Counted from the stretch's first letter, positions 33,905 through 46,798 are shown. The stretch is DNA of 64,000 bases from Rhodobacterales bacterium (GCA_002748265.1 PDRY01000016.1:248001-312000), one strand, 5' to 3'. Notes: generated by a model not told the origin, from the sequence alone. Numbers and translations are program-made.

Positions 33905-34930
33905 ATGACGGACGGTTTGCAAGCCTTATCCCCGCCACCTCGCGCCGAGAAGGCGGCAATGATCGTACGGCTACTGCTCAAGGACGGTGCGGATCTTCCG
34001 ATCAAGTCCTTGCCAGAACCCAGTCAGATCCGACTCACACGCGCTTTGGGGGCTCTACCCGCGGTCAGCCAGGCAACCCTAGACACCGCCGCTGCCGAGT
34101 TTGTCGAAGAGCTTGAGGCGATGGCCCTAACAGCGACGGGCGGAATGCATGGCGCGATCGACGTTCTGCGCGATCAGCTCAGCCATGCCGCGGCAGAGAA
34201 GCTCGCCAATGAGGCCGGTGCGGATGACCCGACACACGCCTGGCGTAGGATCGCCGCCCTGCCCTCCGAGGCGCAATCAGAGATTCTGCAATCCGAAAGC
34301 ACCGAGATCGCGGCGCTCACACTCTCCAAATTGCCAGTCGCCCGCGCGGCGGAGCTGCTGGGGCTCATCCCCGGTGATCGCGCCCGGCGGATCGCCTGCA
34401 TGACGTCGCAGATCGACGATCTGTCGACCGAGGCGGCCGCGCGAATCGCAAGGGCTCTCGTGGCGGACTACTGCACGACACCCGCACCCGTCTTTGATCG
34501 GGATGCCGTGGACCGCGTCGCGGATATGCTCAACGCCACGGGCCGCGCCCGCCGGGAGGAGGTGCTCGAAGGGCTGGATGCTGACGATGCCGATTTCGCC
34601 CAGGCCGTCCGCAAAGCACTCTTCGTCTTCGCCAACATTCCCGACCGGGTGGAGCCGCTGGACATCCCCAAGGTCGTCAAGCTCCTGAACCCCGAACAGA
34701 TGACCGCCGCGATTGGCTATGGTCTGGCCACGCCCGGCGACGACAGCGCAGCGGCGGAGTTCATTCTCGACAACCTGTCGAAACGGATGGCAACGCAGAT
34801 CCGTGAAGAGGTCGAAGATGCGGGCACCGTCGATCAGGAGAGCGCCGAAGAGGCGCAGGCCGCGCTAATCCAGTCGATCCGCGATCTCGCGGATGGCGGA
34901 GAGATTGCGCTCAAACGCAGCACGGCGTAG
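33905..34930 (+). CDS. fliG: Flagellar motor switch protein FliG-like
   Basis: A 341-residue protein fitting FliG: an N-terminal segment APPP-RAEKAAMIVRLLLKDGADL like the FliF-binding domain start, a middle domain, and the C-terminal MotA-facing domain with FVFANIPDRVEPLDIPKVVKLLNPEQMTAAIGYGLAT followed by NLSKRMATQIREEVEDAG and EEAQAALIQSIRDLADGGEI. The match is divergent, so gene and function are inferred from pattern. The ATG at 33905 has CGGAG six bases away; an ATG at 33899 is too close. No other flagellar gene lies in the window; it stands next to the quorum-sensing genes. Confidence 0.8.
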   Translation: MTDGLQALSPPPRAEKAAMIVRLLLKDGADLPIKSLPEPSQIRLTRALGALPAVSQATLDTAAAEFVEELEAMALTATGGMHGAIDVLRDQLSHAAAEKLANEAGADDPTHAWRRIAALPSEAQSEILQSESTEIAALTLSKLPVARAAELLGLIPGDRARRIACMTSQIDDLSTEAAARIARALVADYCTTPAPVFDRDAVDRVADMLNATGRARREEVLEGLDADDADFAQAVRKALFVFANIPDRVEPLDIPKVVKLLNPEQMTAAIGYGLATPGDDSAAAEFILDNLSKRMATQIREEVEDAGTVDQESAEEAQAALIQSIRDLADGGEIALKRSTA

Positions 34931-35129
34931 GCGGGCGGCCCGTCACGCGGTATCCTTGGGCGCCTCGCCCATGCGATCCCGAGACGTGGGCTATACGTGC
35001 TGTGAATTGCCCGCAGTTGACCGGCGATCCTCGGGCACACTGCCGCCGCGAAAGGTGCGTCCGCCCCTTGTTCCGCCCCCCCCAGTTGCGTAGCTCCCTG
35101 CAAAGCACCAACCTGTGAGGGCCAGGCAC

Positions 35130-36026
35130 ATGAGCGAAGAGACCCCGACCGGCTCGCCGGTCCAATGGCTGCAAAATGCCGTGTTCCGCACCGCGCTTGC
35201 CGGGCTGCATCGCCTGCCCTACCCGCGCCGCGTGGCGATGATGGGATCCCTGACCCGCCGGGCCATCGCGCCCGCTGCGGGGTGGCGCAAACGCGCCATG
35301 GACCAGATCGCCTGGATAGAGCCTGACCTGCCCCTCGATGCGGTCCGCAGCCGCGCCAACGCCGTCGCAGACAATACCGGCCGCACCCTGATGGAGCTTT
35401 ACAGCCCGCAGGACTTCCCGGCCCGCATGGCAGAGGAGGCCCCGACTGGCGCCGGGCTCGATGCCATCGAAGACGCACGGCAGGCCGGGCGGCCGGTTCT
35501 GTTCATCACCGGCCATTTCGGCAATCACGAGGCTCCGCGCCACGCATTGATCGCGCGTGGCTATCAGATCGGCGGGCTCTACCGTCCGATGAAGAACCCC
35601 TATTTCAATGACCATTACGCCCGCACGATGACCGATCACGGGGGGCCTGTCTTTGCCCAGGGCCGCAAGGGCACGATGGGGTTCCTGCGCCATCTGTCAG
35701 CCGGAGGCATGGCCACGCTGCTGTTTGACGTCTGGGTCGGAGAAGGCACGCTCATCGACTTTCTGGGCAAACCCGCGCCGACCTCGCTCGCCGCGGCGGA
35801 GTTCGCCTTGCGCAGCGACGCGCTGCTGGTGCCCTATTTTGGGACGCGCCGCGCTGATGGTCTGACCTTTGACGTTGAGATTGAGGCGCCGATCCCGCAC
35901 AGCGATCCTCTCACCATGATGCAGGAGGCGACCGCGCGGCTCGAGGCGCGCATCCGCCGCACGCCGGAGCAGTGGTTCTGGACCCATCGCCGGTGGAAGC
36001 CCGAACGCCAGGTCCCCACCGAATAA
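35130..36026 (+). CDS. Lauroyl/lipid A-type acyltransferase (HtrB/LpxL family)
   Basis: A 298-residue membrane-associated acyltransferase of the LpxL/HtrB family. The catalytic HX4D/E-like motif is in FITGHFGNHEAPRHA (about 126-140), followed by the substrate segment GGLYRPMKNPYFNDHYARTM and GRKGTMGFLRHLSAGG. It ends with WFWTHRRWKPER, typical of this family. It adds a secondary acyl chain to lipid A or a related acceptor. I prefer the ATG at 35130 over a GTG five codons upstream. The 199-base gap before it holds nothing recognised. Confidence 0.9.
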   Translation: MSEETPTGSPVQWLQNAVFRTALAGLHRLPYPRRVAMMGSLTRRAIAPAAGWRKRAMDQIAWIEPDLPLDAVRSRANAVADNTGRTLMELYSPQDFPARMAEEAPTGAGLDAIEDARQAGRPVLFITGHFGNHEAPRHALIARGYQIGGLYRPMKNPYFNDHYARTMTDHGGPVFAQGRKGTMGFLRHLSAGGMATLLFDVWVGEGTLIDFLGKPAPTSLAAAEFALRSDALLVPYFGTRRADGLTFDVEIEAPIPHSDPLTMMQEATARLEARIRRTPEQWFWTHRRWKPERQVPTE

Positions 36027-36033
36027 CGCCCGA

Positions 36034-36732
36034 TCAGTCCAGCGGCCGGACCGCGAGCACTGCGCCGGGACCGGGCTCCTGCACGATCAAAACGGCGCCC
36101 GCGCCCTCAGCGGCGGGAAGGTCGATCTCCATCTGCGGCTGGGCCGAGCTGTCCCAGGTCGCCAGACGGTCCCAGCTTGTCACCACGTTGACGTAGCTCA
36201 ACCGCTCTCCGGCGTTTTCACCGCCGGTGATCTCGGTTGTCTCGTTGGGCGAGAACCGCACGTAATCGACCCAAAGCGCCCCCATGCCGGACGTCGCATC
36301 GAAAACTGCGCGCCCGTCGTGAATTGCGATCGACACGGCCTCCGGCGCCTGCAGCGAGTCGCCAAGCGCCTGAGCCACTTCGCCTGCCCGGCTCCCGATC
36401 ACGGCATGAGCACCGGCAACGATCATCTGCGGGGTGTAGACCATCTTTGCGCCGTGCTCATGAGCATAAGCCTGCTGCCGCGCGGTCCATTGCGGCGTCG
36501 CAAACGCGTCGCGCCAGCCCAGATAGTCCCAGTAATCGACATGAAGCGACAGCGGCATGACGTCATTGCGCATGGCCAGCTGCTCCAACAGAGCATCGGC
36601 GGGCGGACAGGATGAGCAGCCTTGCGAGGTGAAGAGCTCCACCAGAACCGGGCCGTCCGCCCGCGCGTCCAGTGATGGGCCCGCCCCGATCGCGACGACA
36701 GCAAGAGTGAGGGATTTGAACCAGTCGATCAT
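36034..36732 (-). CDS. DUF1223 thioredoxin-fold secreted protein
   Basis: A 232-residue protein with a signal peptide (LTLAVVAIGAGPSLDARA). The DUF1223 body begins PVLVELFTSQGCSSCPPADALLEQLA, with a CSSC motif reminiscent of thioredoxin-fold proteins, and continues VMPLSLHVDYWDYLGWRDAFATPQWTARQQAYA, which is highly typical. Probably periplasmic; reaction unknown. The ATG at 36732 gives the best signal peptide. It converges with the acyltransferase gene and is divergent from acnA. Confidence 0.88.
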   Translation of the reverse strand: MIDWFKSLTLAVVAIGAGPSLDARADGPVLVELFTSQGCSSCPPADALLEQLAMRNDVMPLSLHVDYWDYLGWRDAFATPQWTARQQAYAHEHGAKMVYTPQMIVAGAHAVIGSRAGEVAQALGDSLQAPEAVSIAIHDGRAVFDATSGMGALWVDYVRFSPNETTEITGGENAGERLSYVNVVTSWDRLATWDSSAQPQMEIDLPAAEGAGAVLIVQEPGPGAVLAVRPLD

Positions 36733-36817
36733 AGCTCTGATATAGCCCGGCGGCGGGGGCCGTGCCAATCACCTCCTCGCGAGGGTCCGTGTGAGCACGG
36801 GGGCTCTGGACAGCATC

Positions 36818-36834
36818 GGTATGCAATGGTATGC
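36818..36834. promoter_or_regulatory. Tandem heptamer before acnA
   Basis: GGTATGC occurs twice, at 36818-36824 and 36828-36834, exactly ten bases apart, 82 bases before the acnA start. Helical-phase repetition suggests a binding site for a regulator; the factor is unknown. Confidence 0.35.
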
Positions 36835-36915
36835 GAGCCGCGAGTTTCCCTTGCTCCGCGCGCCGGGGCGGGGCAGAAGGCAAACAACCCAGTCACAGTA
36901 TAAGCGAGGTGTCCC

Positions 36916-39600
<2,685 letters not shown>

Positions 39601-39626
39601 TCCGGCCCCACGCCTGATCCAAATGG

Positions 39627-39660
39627 CGCGCCCCTTCGGGGGCGCGTCTTTTTTTTTTGT
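39627..39660 (+). terminator. Terminator of acnA
   Basis: An 8-bp stem CGCGCCCC/GGGGCGCG with a TTCG loop, followed by TC and an uninterrupted run of ten T bases or more. The remaining 165 bases before the next gene hold nothing recognised. Confidence 0.93.
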
Positions 39661-39824
39661 CTTGCGTGCGAGTCTTGCGTTCCTGCGGAACTTGCGCCCT
39701 GCGGATGACGAAATGCGGTCACGCCAGTCCAGCAGCGGGGACTCTTAAGGAGATCCTCTTGAACCTTCGCTCAATACGCGAGACCTGCTAGCGTATCGGT
39801 GTACTCTGTGCAGGGGGCGACGAC

Positions 39825-40433
39825 ATGGCCGACATCCGGCAAGCCGTTCAGAGCGACTTGGACGCGTTTTACAACATTTCGTTGAAAACCGGCCACTTAG
39901 GGAGAGACGCCACCGACCTCTATTTAGACCCAAAGATGATGGGCCACATCTATTCGGCCCCCTATCTGCTTTTCGAACCAAAGCTGGCTTATGTCATCGA
40001 AGAGCGGGATCAGGTGGTCGGGTTTTGCGTTGGCGCTGTGGATACGTTGAAATTCAGCGCCCTTCTCGAAGAAACGTGGTGGCCAGGCCTGAGGAAGGCA
40101 TATCCGAAACCTCGGATGTCTTTGCGCAGCACATGGTCAGCGGATGAACGCAGATCGCACATGATCCATACCCCCGAATCCGCGCCGAAATCGGTTGTCC
40201 AAACCTATCCCGCCCACATGCATATGAACCTGCTCCCCCATGTCCAAGGCCGAGGATTTGGCCGCGAGATGTTCAAGCACTGGGTGCAACAAGCGTCACG
40301 ATTTGACGTCGATGCCATTCATATTGGCGTGAATGCGGGAAATGTGGGCGCCCTTCGGTTTTGGGAAAGCAACGGTTTCCGGCGCCTCCCCGTTCAGGAA
40401 GGCAGAACCATCTGGCTAGGACTGAAGACCTGA
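39825..40433 (+). CDS. GNAT family N-acetyltransferase
   Basis: A 202-residue acetyltransferase. The acetyl-CoA loop is VQGRGFGREMFKHWVQQASRFDVDAIHIGVNAGNVGALRFWESNGFRRL, and the preceding YPAHMHMNLLPH strand is characteristic of a GNAT subfamily also found fused to O-GlcNAcase-type proteins. Base composition is slightly lower in GC than its neighbours. It is convergent with the polysaccharide deacetylase gene and has no operon partner. Confidence 0.88.
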   Translation: MADIRQAVQSDLDAFYNISLKTGHLGRDATDLYLDPKMMGHIYSAPYLLFEPKLAYVIEERDQVVGFCVGAVDTLKFSALLEETWWPGLRKAYPKPRMSLRSTWSADERRSHMIHTPESAPKSVVQTYPAHMHMNLLPHVQGRGFGREMFKHWVQQASRFDVDAIHIGVNAGNVGALRFWESNGFRRLPVQEGRTIWLGLKT

Positions 40434-40446
40434 TGTTCCCGTCGCT

Positions 40447-41925
40447 TTATTGCGGGCCTCTTTCCTGACCAAGCAACTGCACCGACACGGGGACAAGGCT
40501 AACGCCTTGAGCGCGCTCCGCATTCGACCACAGATCGAGGGCTGACAGCGTGTCAGGCCGCAGGCGTGCGAGCAGCACGACTTGGCCTTCGTTGCGGGCA
40601 CGGAACGCCGCCTGGTCAAGGAAGCGGCGGATCACCTGTGCGTCCTGCCCCTCGCGGTCAAGGTCGCGGTAGATCGCGGCGGCTGGCACGCCGTCCTTCT
40701 CTGCGGCACGCAAAGCGCCGCCCAGCCCGCTGGAGAGCGCAACGAGCCCGCGGCCATCATCCTGCAGACGCGTGATCGTTTCGGAGATGGCAACGCGGTT
40801 ATTGCCCAGGCCCAGCTCACCGGGATCAAGAAGCGCAATGGCTTCCGGCAGGGCCGAGAACAGTGCCTCAAGGGCAATCTGCTGGTCTCCGGCGGTGCCG
40901 CTTTCGGGCAGATCAGCGAGCGCGAGGGTCTCCACCCCTGCGGCACGGTAAGCGTCCATTCGAGCCCGCGCGTTGGAACCAGACGCCTCAAGGGCGACGG
41001 ACACCTGCATCGGCAGTGCAGAGACCGCGTCCGGCCCCAGCCCGATCCGGGCATCGTCGATCAGGATGACACTCAGAAGCGGACGGCCATCCGGCGCCGG
41101 AGCCTGCGCCGCATAGGCTTCGAGCGCGGGAAGCGTTTCGGGCGTCGCCTCCTCGGGTGCTGTGTCGAACAGCGACCCGGCATCCGATTTCAGCGGCGCC
41201 ACGGGCGCGAAGGTGGACGGCTTCTCGGCGGGGGCCTCATCGCTCGGCTCCATTGAGACGGGCGGGGCAATACGGATGAAACTGTCCTGCGGGGTGTCGG
41301 AGGCCTCCGGCTGCGCAGGATCGGTCGAAATCGCGATATCCTGTTCGGGGAGCGGCACCACAGGCGCCTGCGAGAGCGGGCTTTCCAGCACCTGCGAGTC
41401 GCGTTCCGGGCGATCTGCGGGCAGATCTGGTGAAACGGGGGCCGGGTCGGTCATCGTCGGCTCCGCCGCCGGGGCCAGAGCGGCCGCGGTATCGGCCGCA
41501 GGGCGCGGGCTTGGCTCTGGGGCGGTCGGGGCCGCGGGGGCTGTGCTGGGCGGGTTCGGCGCATCCGTCGCGTCACCCGAGGCGGGCGGCGTATCGGCCA
41601 TCATGGGCGCGGGACTGTCCTGCTCTAAACCGGTCTGCGGCACGGCGCCGGTGTCGATCTCAAGCGCAGGCGGCGTTGCGGCCTCACTGGGCGCCGGGAC
41701 CGTTGGGGTCGCTTCGGGCTGCGGAGCGGCGTCATCGCCATCCGGGGCCGCGATCAACGGCGCGAATTCGGTTGGCTGCGGCGCGCCGGTCACCGGGCTT
41801 TGCACCTGCGGCACCATAGGCGGCACCGCTCCAGCAGGCTGCTCTGACATCACCGACAATGTCGATAGGCCGATCACCGAAACGAATCCGCCGGTGAGAA
41901 TTCCGCCCAATACGCTCTTGACCAT
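40447..41925 (-). CDS. Divergent polysaccharide deacetylase family protein
   Basis: A 492-residue protein with one N-terminal hydrophobic segment (ILTGGFVSVIGLSTLSV), a very long Pro/Ala/Glu-rich low-complexity region (about 30-270), and a C-terminal domain of the divergent polysaccharide deacetylase (YibQ) type: PLLSVILIDDARIGLGPDAVSALPMQVSVALEASGSNARARMDAYRAAGVETLALADLP and then IRRFLDQAAFRARNEGQVVLLARLRPDT. It should sit in the periplasm tethered to the membrane, the linker spanning the cell-wall layer. It is divergent from trpG (117-base gap). Confidence 0.85.
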   Translation of the reverse strand: MVKSVLGGILTGGFVSVIGLSTLSVMSEQPAGAVPPMVPQVQSPVTGAPQPTEFAPLIAAPDGDDAAPQPEATPTVPAPSEAATPPALEIDTGAVPQTGLEQDSPAPMMADTPPASGDATDAPNPPSTAPAAPTAPEPSPRPAADTAAALAPAAEPTMTDPAPVSPDLPADRPERDSQVLESPLSQAPVVPLPEQDIAISTDPAQPEASDTPQDSFIRIAPPVSMEPSDEAPAEKPSTFAPVAPLKSDAGSLFDTAPEEATPETLPALEAYAAQAPAPDGRPLLSVILIDDARIGLGPDAVSALPMQVSVALEASGSNARARMDAYRAAGVETLALADLPESGTAGDQQIALEALFSALPEAIALLDPGELGLGNNRVAISETITRLQDDGRGLVALSSGLGGALRAAEKDGVPAAAIYRDLDREGQDAQVIRRFLDQAAFRARNEGQVVLLARLRPDTLSALDLWSNAERAQGVSLVPVSVQLLGQERGPQ

Positions 41926-42041
41926 GGAGCTGCTCCCTTTGCGGCGCCCGCTTGACCTTCGGCGGTCCGCGTGGCTCTTCTGGGGGCCAACTATACGGCG
42001 TGCCTGCGCCAGAGAAAACCGGATGAAGGAGAGCTGGCGAA

Positions 42042-42623
42042 ATGATCCTCTTGATCGACAATTATGACAGCTTCACCTGGAACCTTGTCCACTATCTGGG
42101 CGAGATGGGTGCCAAGGTCCGGGTTGAGCGCAACGATGCCCTGACGGTCGATGAGGCTATGGCGCTTGCGCCCGAAGCGATCCTTTTGTCTCCCGGCCCG
42201 TGCGATCCGGACAAGGCCGGGATCTGCCTGCCTTTGATTGACGCTGCGGCCAAGGCGCGTGTTCCGCTCTTTGGGGTGTGCCTGGGCCATCAATCCATCG
42301 GTCAGGCGTTTGGGGGCAAGGTGGTCCGCGCCAAAGAGATCGTCCACGGCAAGCCGGGGCGCATCCTGCATCGAGGGACCGGCGCCTTTGCCGGGCTGCC
42401 CTCTCCCTTGTCGGCCACCCGCTATCATTCGCTGATCGTCGAGCGGGCCTCCCTGCCCGACTGCCTGGAGGTGACCGCCGAGCTGGAGGACGGCACGATC
42501 ATGGGGCTGCGCCACCGCGAGCTCCCGATTGAGGGGGTCCAGTTCCACCCTGAAAGCATCGCCTCCGAACATGGCCATGCGATGTTGCGCAACGTCTTTT
42601 CCAGCCAGTTGGAGCCCGCATGA
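42042..42623 (+). CDS. trpG: Anthranilate synthase component II (glutamine amidotransferase)
   Basis: A 193-residue class I amidotransferase supplying ammonia to TrpE. The nucleophile is C80 in [16 protein letters not shown]; the oxyanion motif is LLSPGPCDP and the His-Glu pair is in [13 protein letters not shown]. It could also serve aminodeoxychorismate synthase, as such subunits are sometimes shared. It overlaps trpD by ATGA. trpE is not in the window. Confidence 0.97.
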   Translation: MILLIDNYDSFTWNLVHYLGEMGAKVRVERNDALTVDEAMALAPEAILLSPGPCDPDKAGICLPLIDAAAKARVPLFGVCLGHQSIGQAFGGKVVRAKEIVHGKPGRILHRGTGAFAGLPSPLSATRYHSLIVERASLPDCLEVTAELEDGTIMGLRHRELPIEGVQFHPESIASEHGHAMLRNVFSSQLEPA

Positions 42624-43636
42624 GCGACCGCCTGAAACCGCTGATCGCCGCCGCCGCCGAAGGGCCGCTGCCCCCCGAGGATGCCCGCACGGCGTTCGAC
42701 ATCCTGTTTGAGGGCGACGCCACGCCCGCCCAGATCGGCGGGCTGCTGATGACCCTGCGCACGCGGGGTGAGACCGTCGACGAAATCGCCGCTGCCGCAA
42801 GCGCCATGCGGGCGCGCTGCCTTCCGGTGTCGGCGCCCGATGGCGCGATGGACATTGTCGGCACCGGCGGGGATGGCAAGCACACGCTCAATATCTCGAC
42901 CGCGACCGCCTTTGTCGTGGCAGGGGCCGGGGTGCCCGTGGCCAAGCACGGCAACCGCAACCTGTCATCGAAAAGCGGCACCGCCGACGTCCAGGGACAG
43001 CTTGGGATCAACGTCATGGTCGGCCCGGAGCTGGTGGAACGCGCGATCAAAGAGGCCGGGATCGGCTTCATGATGGCCCCCATGCACCACCCGGCGATGA
43101 AACATGTCGGTGGCCCTCGCGTTGAGCTGGGCACGCGCACGATCTTCAACGTGCTGGGCCCGTTGACCAACCCTGCCGGGGTCAAACGGCAGCTTACGGG
43201 CGCTTTCACGCGCGATCTGATCCGGCCCATGGCCGAGGTGCTGGGCGCGCTCGGCTCGGAGCGGGCGTGGCTGGCGCATGGCTCGGACGGCACCGATGAG
43301 CTGACCATCACCGGGCTGAGCTGGGTCGCCGCGCTCGAGGATGGCCGCGTTGAAGAACGCGAGCTGCACCCGGAGGACGCGGGGCTGCCGGTCCATCCTT
43401 TCGAGGCCATCATTGGCGGCACGCCTGAGGATAACGCCCGCGCGCTGCGGGCCGTTCTGGCCGGGGCGCCTTCCGCATATCGCGATGCGGTTTTGCTGAA
43501 TGCAGCGGCGGCGCTCGTGGTGGCCGGGCAAGCGGGCGATCTGCGCGACGGGGCCGCGATGGCGGCGCAAAGCATCGACAGCGGCGCGGCGACCCGCGCC
43601 GTGGAAACGCTGGCGCGGATCAGCTCGGGCGGCTGA
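42620..43636 (+). CDS. trpD: Anthranilate phosphoribosyltransferase
   Basis: A 338-residue enzyme joining anthranilate and PRPP. Signature segments are [36 protein letters not shown] (about 75-110, the PRPP-binding GTGGD), KSGTADV and [14 protein letters not shown]. Translationally coupled to trpG. The next gene is ung rather than trpC, which begins about 700 bases later. Confidence 0.98.
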   Translation: MSDRLKPLIAAAAEGPLPPEDARTAFDILFEGDATPAQIGGLLMTLRTRGETVDEIAAAASAMRARCLPVSAPDGAMDIVGTGGDGKHTLNISTATAFVVAGAGVPVAKHGNRNLSSKSGTADVQGQLGINVMVGPELVERAIKEAGIGFMMAPMHHPAMKHVGGPRVELGTRTIFNVLGPLTNPAGVKRQLTGAFTRDLIRPMAEVLGALGSERAWLAHGSDGTDELTITGLSWVAALEDGRVEERELHPEDAGLPVHPFEAIIGGTPEDNARALRAVLAGAPSAYRDAVLLNAAAALVVAGQAGDLRDGAAMAAQSIDSGAATRAVETLARISSGG

Positions 43637-43675
43637 ACGCTGCCCGGACGCCCGCAACGCCTCCGGGGGGCCGAT

Positions 43676-44371
43676 ATGATCAAACCCGATCTGACAGGCT
43701 GGGACGATCTGCCCTTCTGGCAGGAGGACTGGCCCCGCGTGGCGAAGCGTCTCGCGCAGGACGATCGCACCATCCTGCCCACGGAGCCGCAGCGCTTCGC
43801 CGCCCTCAGCGCCGTGCCCCCAGACGCGGTGCGCGTGGTGATCCTGGGCCAGGACCCCTACCCAACCCCCGGCCATGCCAACGGGCTGGCCTTTTCGGTG
43901 GCGCCTGGCGTCGCGCTTCCCCGGTCCCTGCGCAACATCTTCTCAGAGATGGAAGCCGATCTGGGCGCCGCGCCCGCAACCGGCGATCTGTCGGGCTGGG
44001 CCGCACAGGGTGTGCTGCTGCTCAACACGGCGCTGTCGGTTCCCGCCGGAGACGCGGGCGGGCATGATCGGATCGGCTGGGCGCCGTTGATTGACCAGGT
44101 GCTCGCACGCGCGGCGCAGCGCCCCTGTGCCTTCCTGCTCTGGGGCGCCAAGGCTCAAAAACGCGCAGCTCCGGTGCTAGGCCCCGATCACCTTGTGATC
44201 GCAACGGCGCACCCGTCCCCCCTGTCGGCCCGGCGTGGCTTTTTCGGATCACGTCCTTTCTCGCGTATCAACACGTGGTTGGAATCGCGCGAAGAAAGTC
44301 CCATAGACTGGGCGGCAAAGACGGGAGAGAGCGATGACAGAGACCATTCTGGACAAGATCAAGGCCTATAA
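43676..44371 (+). CDS. ung: Uracil-DNA glycosylase family 1
   Basis: A 231-residue DNA-repair enzyme removing uracil. The water-activating loop is [18 protein letters not shown] (58-75, D60), in which the His of the usual GQDPYH is Pro63. The His loop is [21 protein letters not shown] (H179), with the C-terminal SPIDW. It is inserted between trpD and trpC; its last 38 bases overlap the trpC start in another frame. The extra C-terminal residues ([19 protein letters not shown]) come from this overlap. Confidence 0.96.
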   Translation: MIKPDLTGWDDLPFWQEDWPRVAKRLAQDDRTILPTEPQRFAALSAVPPDAVRVVILGQDPYPTPGHANGLAFSVAPGVALPRSLRNIFSEMEADLGAAPATGDLSGWAAQGVLLLNTALSVPAGDAGGHDRIGWAPLIDQVLARAAQRPCAFLLWGAKAQKRAAPVLGPDHLVIATAHPSPLSARRGFFGSRPFSRINTWLESREESPIDWAAKTGESDDRDHSGQDQGL

Positions 44372-45149
44372 GCTGGAAGAGATCGCCGCCGGGAAAGAGA
44401 AGCACAGCCTCGCCCAGTTGGAAGCCAAAGCGCGCGACGCAGGTCCGGTGCGGGATTTCGCCGGACGCCTGCGCGAAGCGCGGCGCACCGGATATGGGCT
44501 CATCGCCGAGGTCAAGAAAGCGAGCCCTTCGAAAGGCCTCATCCGTCCCGATTTCAACCCCGAAGCCATCGCAAAGGCTTATGAGGCGGGCGGCGCCGCG
44601 TGTCTGTCCGTTCTGACCGATGCCCCGTCGTTTCAGGGGGCGCCCGAATACCTCACGCAGGCTCGAAATGCGGTGAGCCTCCCGGTGCTGCGCAAGGACT
44701 TCATGTACGATCCCTGGCAGGTGGCCGAAGCCCGCGCCTGGGGCGCCGATGCGATCCTTGTGATCCTTGCCTCGGTCAGCGACGCCCAGGCCGAAGAGCT
44801 GGAGGCCGCGGCGCGCCAATATGGCATGGCCGTTCTGGCCGAAGTTCACGATGAGGCGGAGCTGGAGCGGGCGGAGCGGCTCAAGACCCCGCTCATCGGG
44901 ATTAACAACCGCGATCTCAACACCTTCGTGACCTCCCTTGATGTGACCAAGCGCCTTGCGCGGCTGGTCTCTCCGGGGCGCGCCATTGTCGCGGAGAGCG
45001 GGCTTTCCACCCCCGAAGACCTCGCGGAGCTGGCGCGTTACGGGGCCCGCACGTTCCTCGTCGGAGAGAGCCTGATGCGCCACGACGATGTGGAAGCCGC
45101 CACGCGAGCGCTGCTGGCCAATCCCCTGACCCCTGATGGAGCGATGTGA
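44334..45149 (+). CDS. trpC: Indole-3-glycerol phosphate synthase
   Basis: A 271-residue TIM-barrel enzyme of tryptophan synthesis. Signatures are [41 protein letters not shown] (about 58-98), [13 protein letters not shown], and [10 protein letters not shown] near 190-199 with IVAESGL. The start lies within the end of ung, preceded by GGGAGAGAG. The stop overlaps the moaC start region. Confidence 0.98.
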   Translation: MTETILDKIKAYKLEEIAAGKEKHSLAQLEAKARDAGPVRDFAGRLREARRTGYGLIAEVKKASPSKGLIRPDFNPEAIAKAYEAGGAACLSVLTDAPSFQGAPEYLTQARNAVSLPVLRKDFMYDPWQVAEARAWGADAILVILASVSDAQAEELEAAARQYGMAVLAEVHDEAELERAERLKTPLIGINNRDLNTFVTSLDVTKRLARLVSPGRAIVAESGLSTPEDLAELARYGARTFLVGESLMRHDDVEAATRALLANPLTPDGAM

Positions 45150-45619
45150 TGCTGACCCATTTCGATGACGCGGGCAAAGCCCATATGGTCGATGTCTCAG
45201 CCAAACCTGTCACCGCGCGCATCGCCGTGGCAGAGGGCCATGTCATCATGTCCCCCGAAACCCTGAAGCGGGTGAAAGAAGGCCGCGCCGACAAGGGCGA
45301 TGTGCTGGGAGTGGCCCGGCTGGCCGGGATCATGGGCGCGAAACGCACGCCCGATCTGATCCCCCTGTGCCATCCCCTGCCCCTGACCAAGGTCGCGCTT
45401 GATCTGGAGATTGACGACAACCTGCCCGGCATCAAGATCACGGCCACCACCAAGACCTCGGGCCAGACCGGGGTCGAGATGGAGGCGCTCACCGCCGTGT
45501 CGGTCTGCGCGCTGACGGTCTACGACATGCTCAAGGCCGTGCAGAAGGATATGGAAATCGGCGGCATCCGGCTGCTGTCCAAGGAGGGCGGCAAATCCGG
45601 CCGCTATGTGGCGCCATGA
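45149..45619 (+). CDS. moaC: Cyclic pyranopterin monophosphate synthase MoaC
   Basis: A 156-residue enzyme completing cyclic pyranopterin formation in molybdenum-cofactor synthesis. The signatures are [20 protein letters not shown] (about 65-84), [30 protein letters not shown] and [10 protein letters not shown]. The ATG at 45149 overlaps the trpC stop; the GTG just before is less likely. It overlaps moeA by four bases. Confidence 0.97.
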   Translation: MLTHFDDAGKAHMVDVSAKPVTARIAVAEGHVIMSPETLKRVKEGRADKGDVLGVARLAGIMGAKRTPDLIPLCHPLPLTKVALDLEIDDNLPGIKITATTKTSGQTGVEMEALTAVSVCALTVYDMLKAVQKDMEIGGIRLLSKEGGKSGRYVAP

Positions 45620-46788
45620 TTTCTGTCGATGATGCCCTGGCCCGGCTGCGGGCTCTCGTCCCCTTGATGGACATTGAAGAAGTGTCCTTGATCGAAGCAA
45701 CGGGCCGCGTGTTGGCGCAGCCCGTCGCCGCCCGCCGCGACCAGCCGCCCTTTGCTGCGTCGGCCATGGATGGCTACGCGGTCTGTGCGCAGGATGCGGC
45801 CGCGGGCGCTGTGCTCGACGTGATCGGGGAAAGCGCCGCGGGATCGCGCTTCGATGCGCCCTGCACGCCCGGCAAGGCCGTCCGCATCTTCACCGGCGCG
45901 CCCGTCCCCGAAGGCGCGGCCCATGTCGTGATCCAGGAGAACGTCACCCGCGAGGGCGACCGGATCACCATCACCGCGCCCGGCGACGGCGCCAATATCC
46001 GGCCCGCTGGCGGCGATTTTCGCATCGGCGATGAGCTCTCCGCCCCGCGCCTGCTCACCCCGGCGGATGTCGCGCTGCTCGCAGCGATGAATATCGACCG
46101 CGTGCCGGTGCGGCGGCGCCCCGTTGTCGCGCTGATCGCAACCGGGGACGAACTGGTCCAGCCCGGAGAAACGCCCGGCCCCGACCAGATCATCGCGTCG
46201 AACTGCTATGGGCTGCACGGCCTGCTCTCTGCGACGGGTGCGGAGCCCAGGATGTTGCCCATTGCCCCCGATGAGCTGGATCAACTGATCGCGACCTTTG
46301 AGCTGGCGCAGGACGCCGATCTGGTGGTGTCCGTCGGCGGCGCCTCCGTCGGGGATCACGATCTGGTGGGCAAGGCCGCCGCGGCTCTGGGCATGGAACA
46401 GGCGTTCTACAAGGTCGCGATGCGGCCGGGAAAACCGCTGATGGCCGGCCAAATCAAGGACGTGCCGCTGATCGGCCTGCCGGGCAACCCCGTCTCGGCC
46501 ATGGTGTGCGGCGAGGTGTTCCTGCGCCCGGTCATCGCCACCATGCTGGGGCTGGAGCACAGCTTCGCGACGCGGCGGCTCCCCCTGACCGCGCCCATGG
46601 AGGCCAACGGGCCCCGTCAGCATTTCATGCGCGCCAAAGCCGGACCCGAGGGCGTCACGCCCTTCCCCAGCCAGGACAGCGCGCTCCTGACAGTGCTGAG
46701 CGCCTCGAACGTGCTGATCGTACGCCCACCCCATGCGCCCGAGGCAGCCAAGGGCGATGAGGTGGACGTGATCGACATCGGGCATTGA
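45616..46788 (+). CDS. moeA: Molybdopterin molybdenumtransferase MoeA
   Basis: A 390-residue enzyme inserting molybdate into adenylated molybdopterin. Landmarks are the N-terminal segment [13 protein letters not shown], the [12 protein letters not shown] region, the signature [23 protein letters not shown] (about 235-258) and the [20 protein letters not shown] segment. It is coupled to moaC by ATGA. The gap after it contains the lexA operators. Confidence 0.97.
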   Translation: MISVDDALARLRALVPLMDIEEVSLIEATGRVLAQPVAARRDQPPFAASAMDGYAVCAQDAAAGAVLDVIGESAAGSRFDAPCTPGKAVRIFTGAPVPEGAAHVVIQENVTREGDRITITAPGDGANIRPAGGDFRIGDELSAPRLLTPADVALLAAMNIDRVPVRRRPVVALIATGDELVQPGETPGPDQIIASNCYGLHGLLSATGAEPRMLPIAPDELDQLIATFELAQDADLVVSVGGASVGDHDLVGKAAAALGMEQAFYKVAMRPGKPLMAGQIKDVPLIGLPGNPVSAMVCGEVFLRPVIATMLGLEHSFATRRLPLTAPMEANGPRQHFMRAKAGPEGVTPFPSQDSALLTVLSASNVLIVRPPHAPEAAKGDEVDVIDIGH

Positions 46789-46798
46789 CACAAAACGT

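Noticed and set aside
40863-42067. Long plus-strand frames opposite the polysaccharide deacetylase gene, rich in Gly/Ser
   Set aside because: They mirror the Pro/Ala-rich coding strand and have no domain character.
44334-44371. Frameshift in ung or trpC suspected from their overlap
   Set aside because: Both proteins are complete with family-conserved ends and starts, so the overlap is read as genuine.
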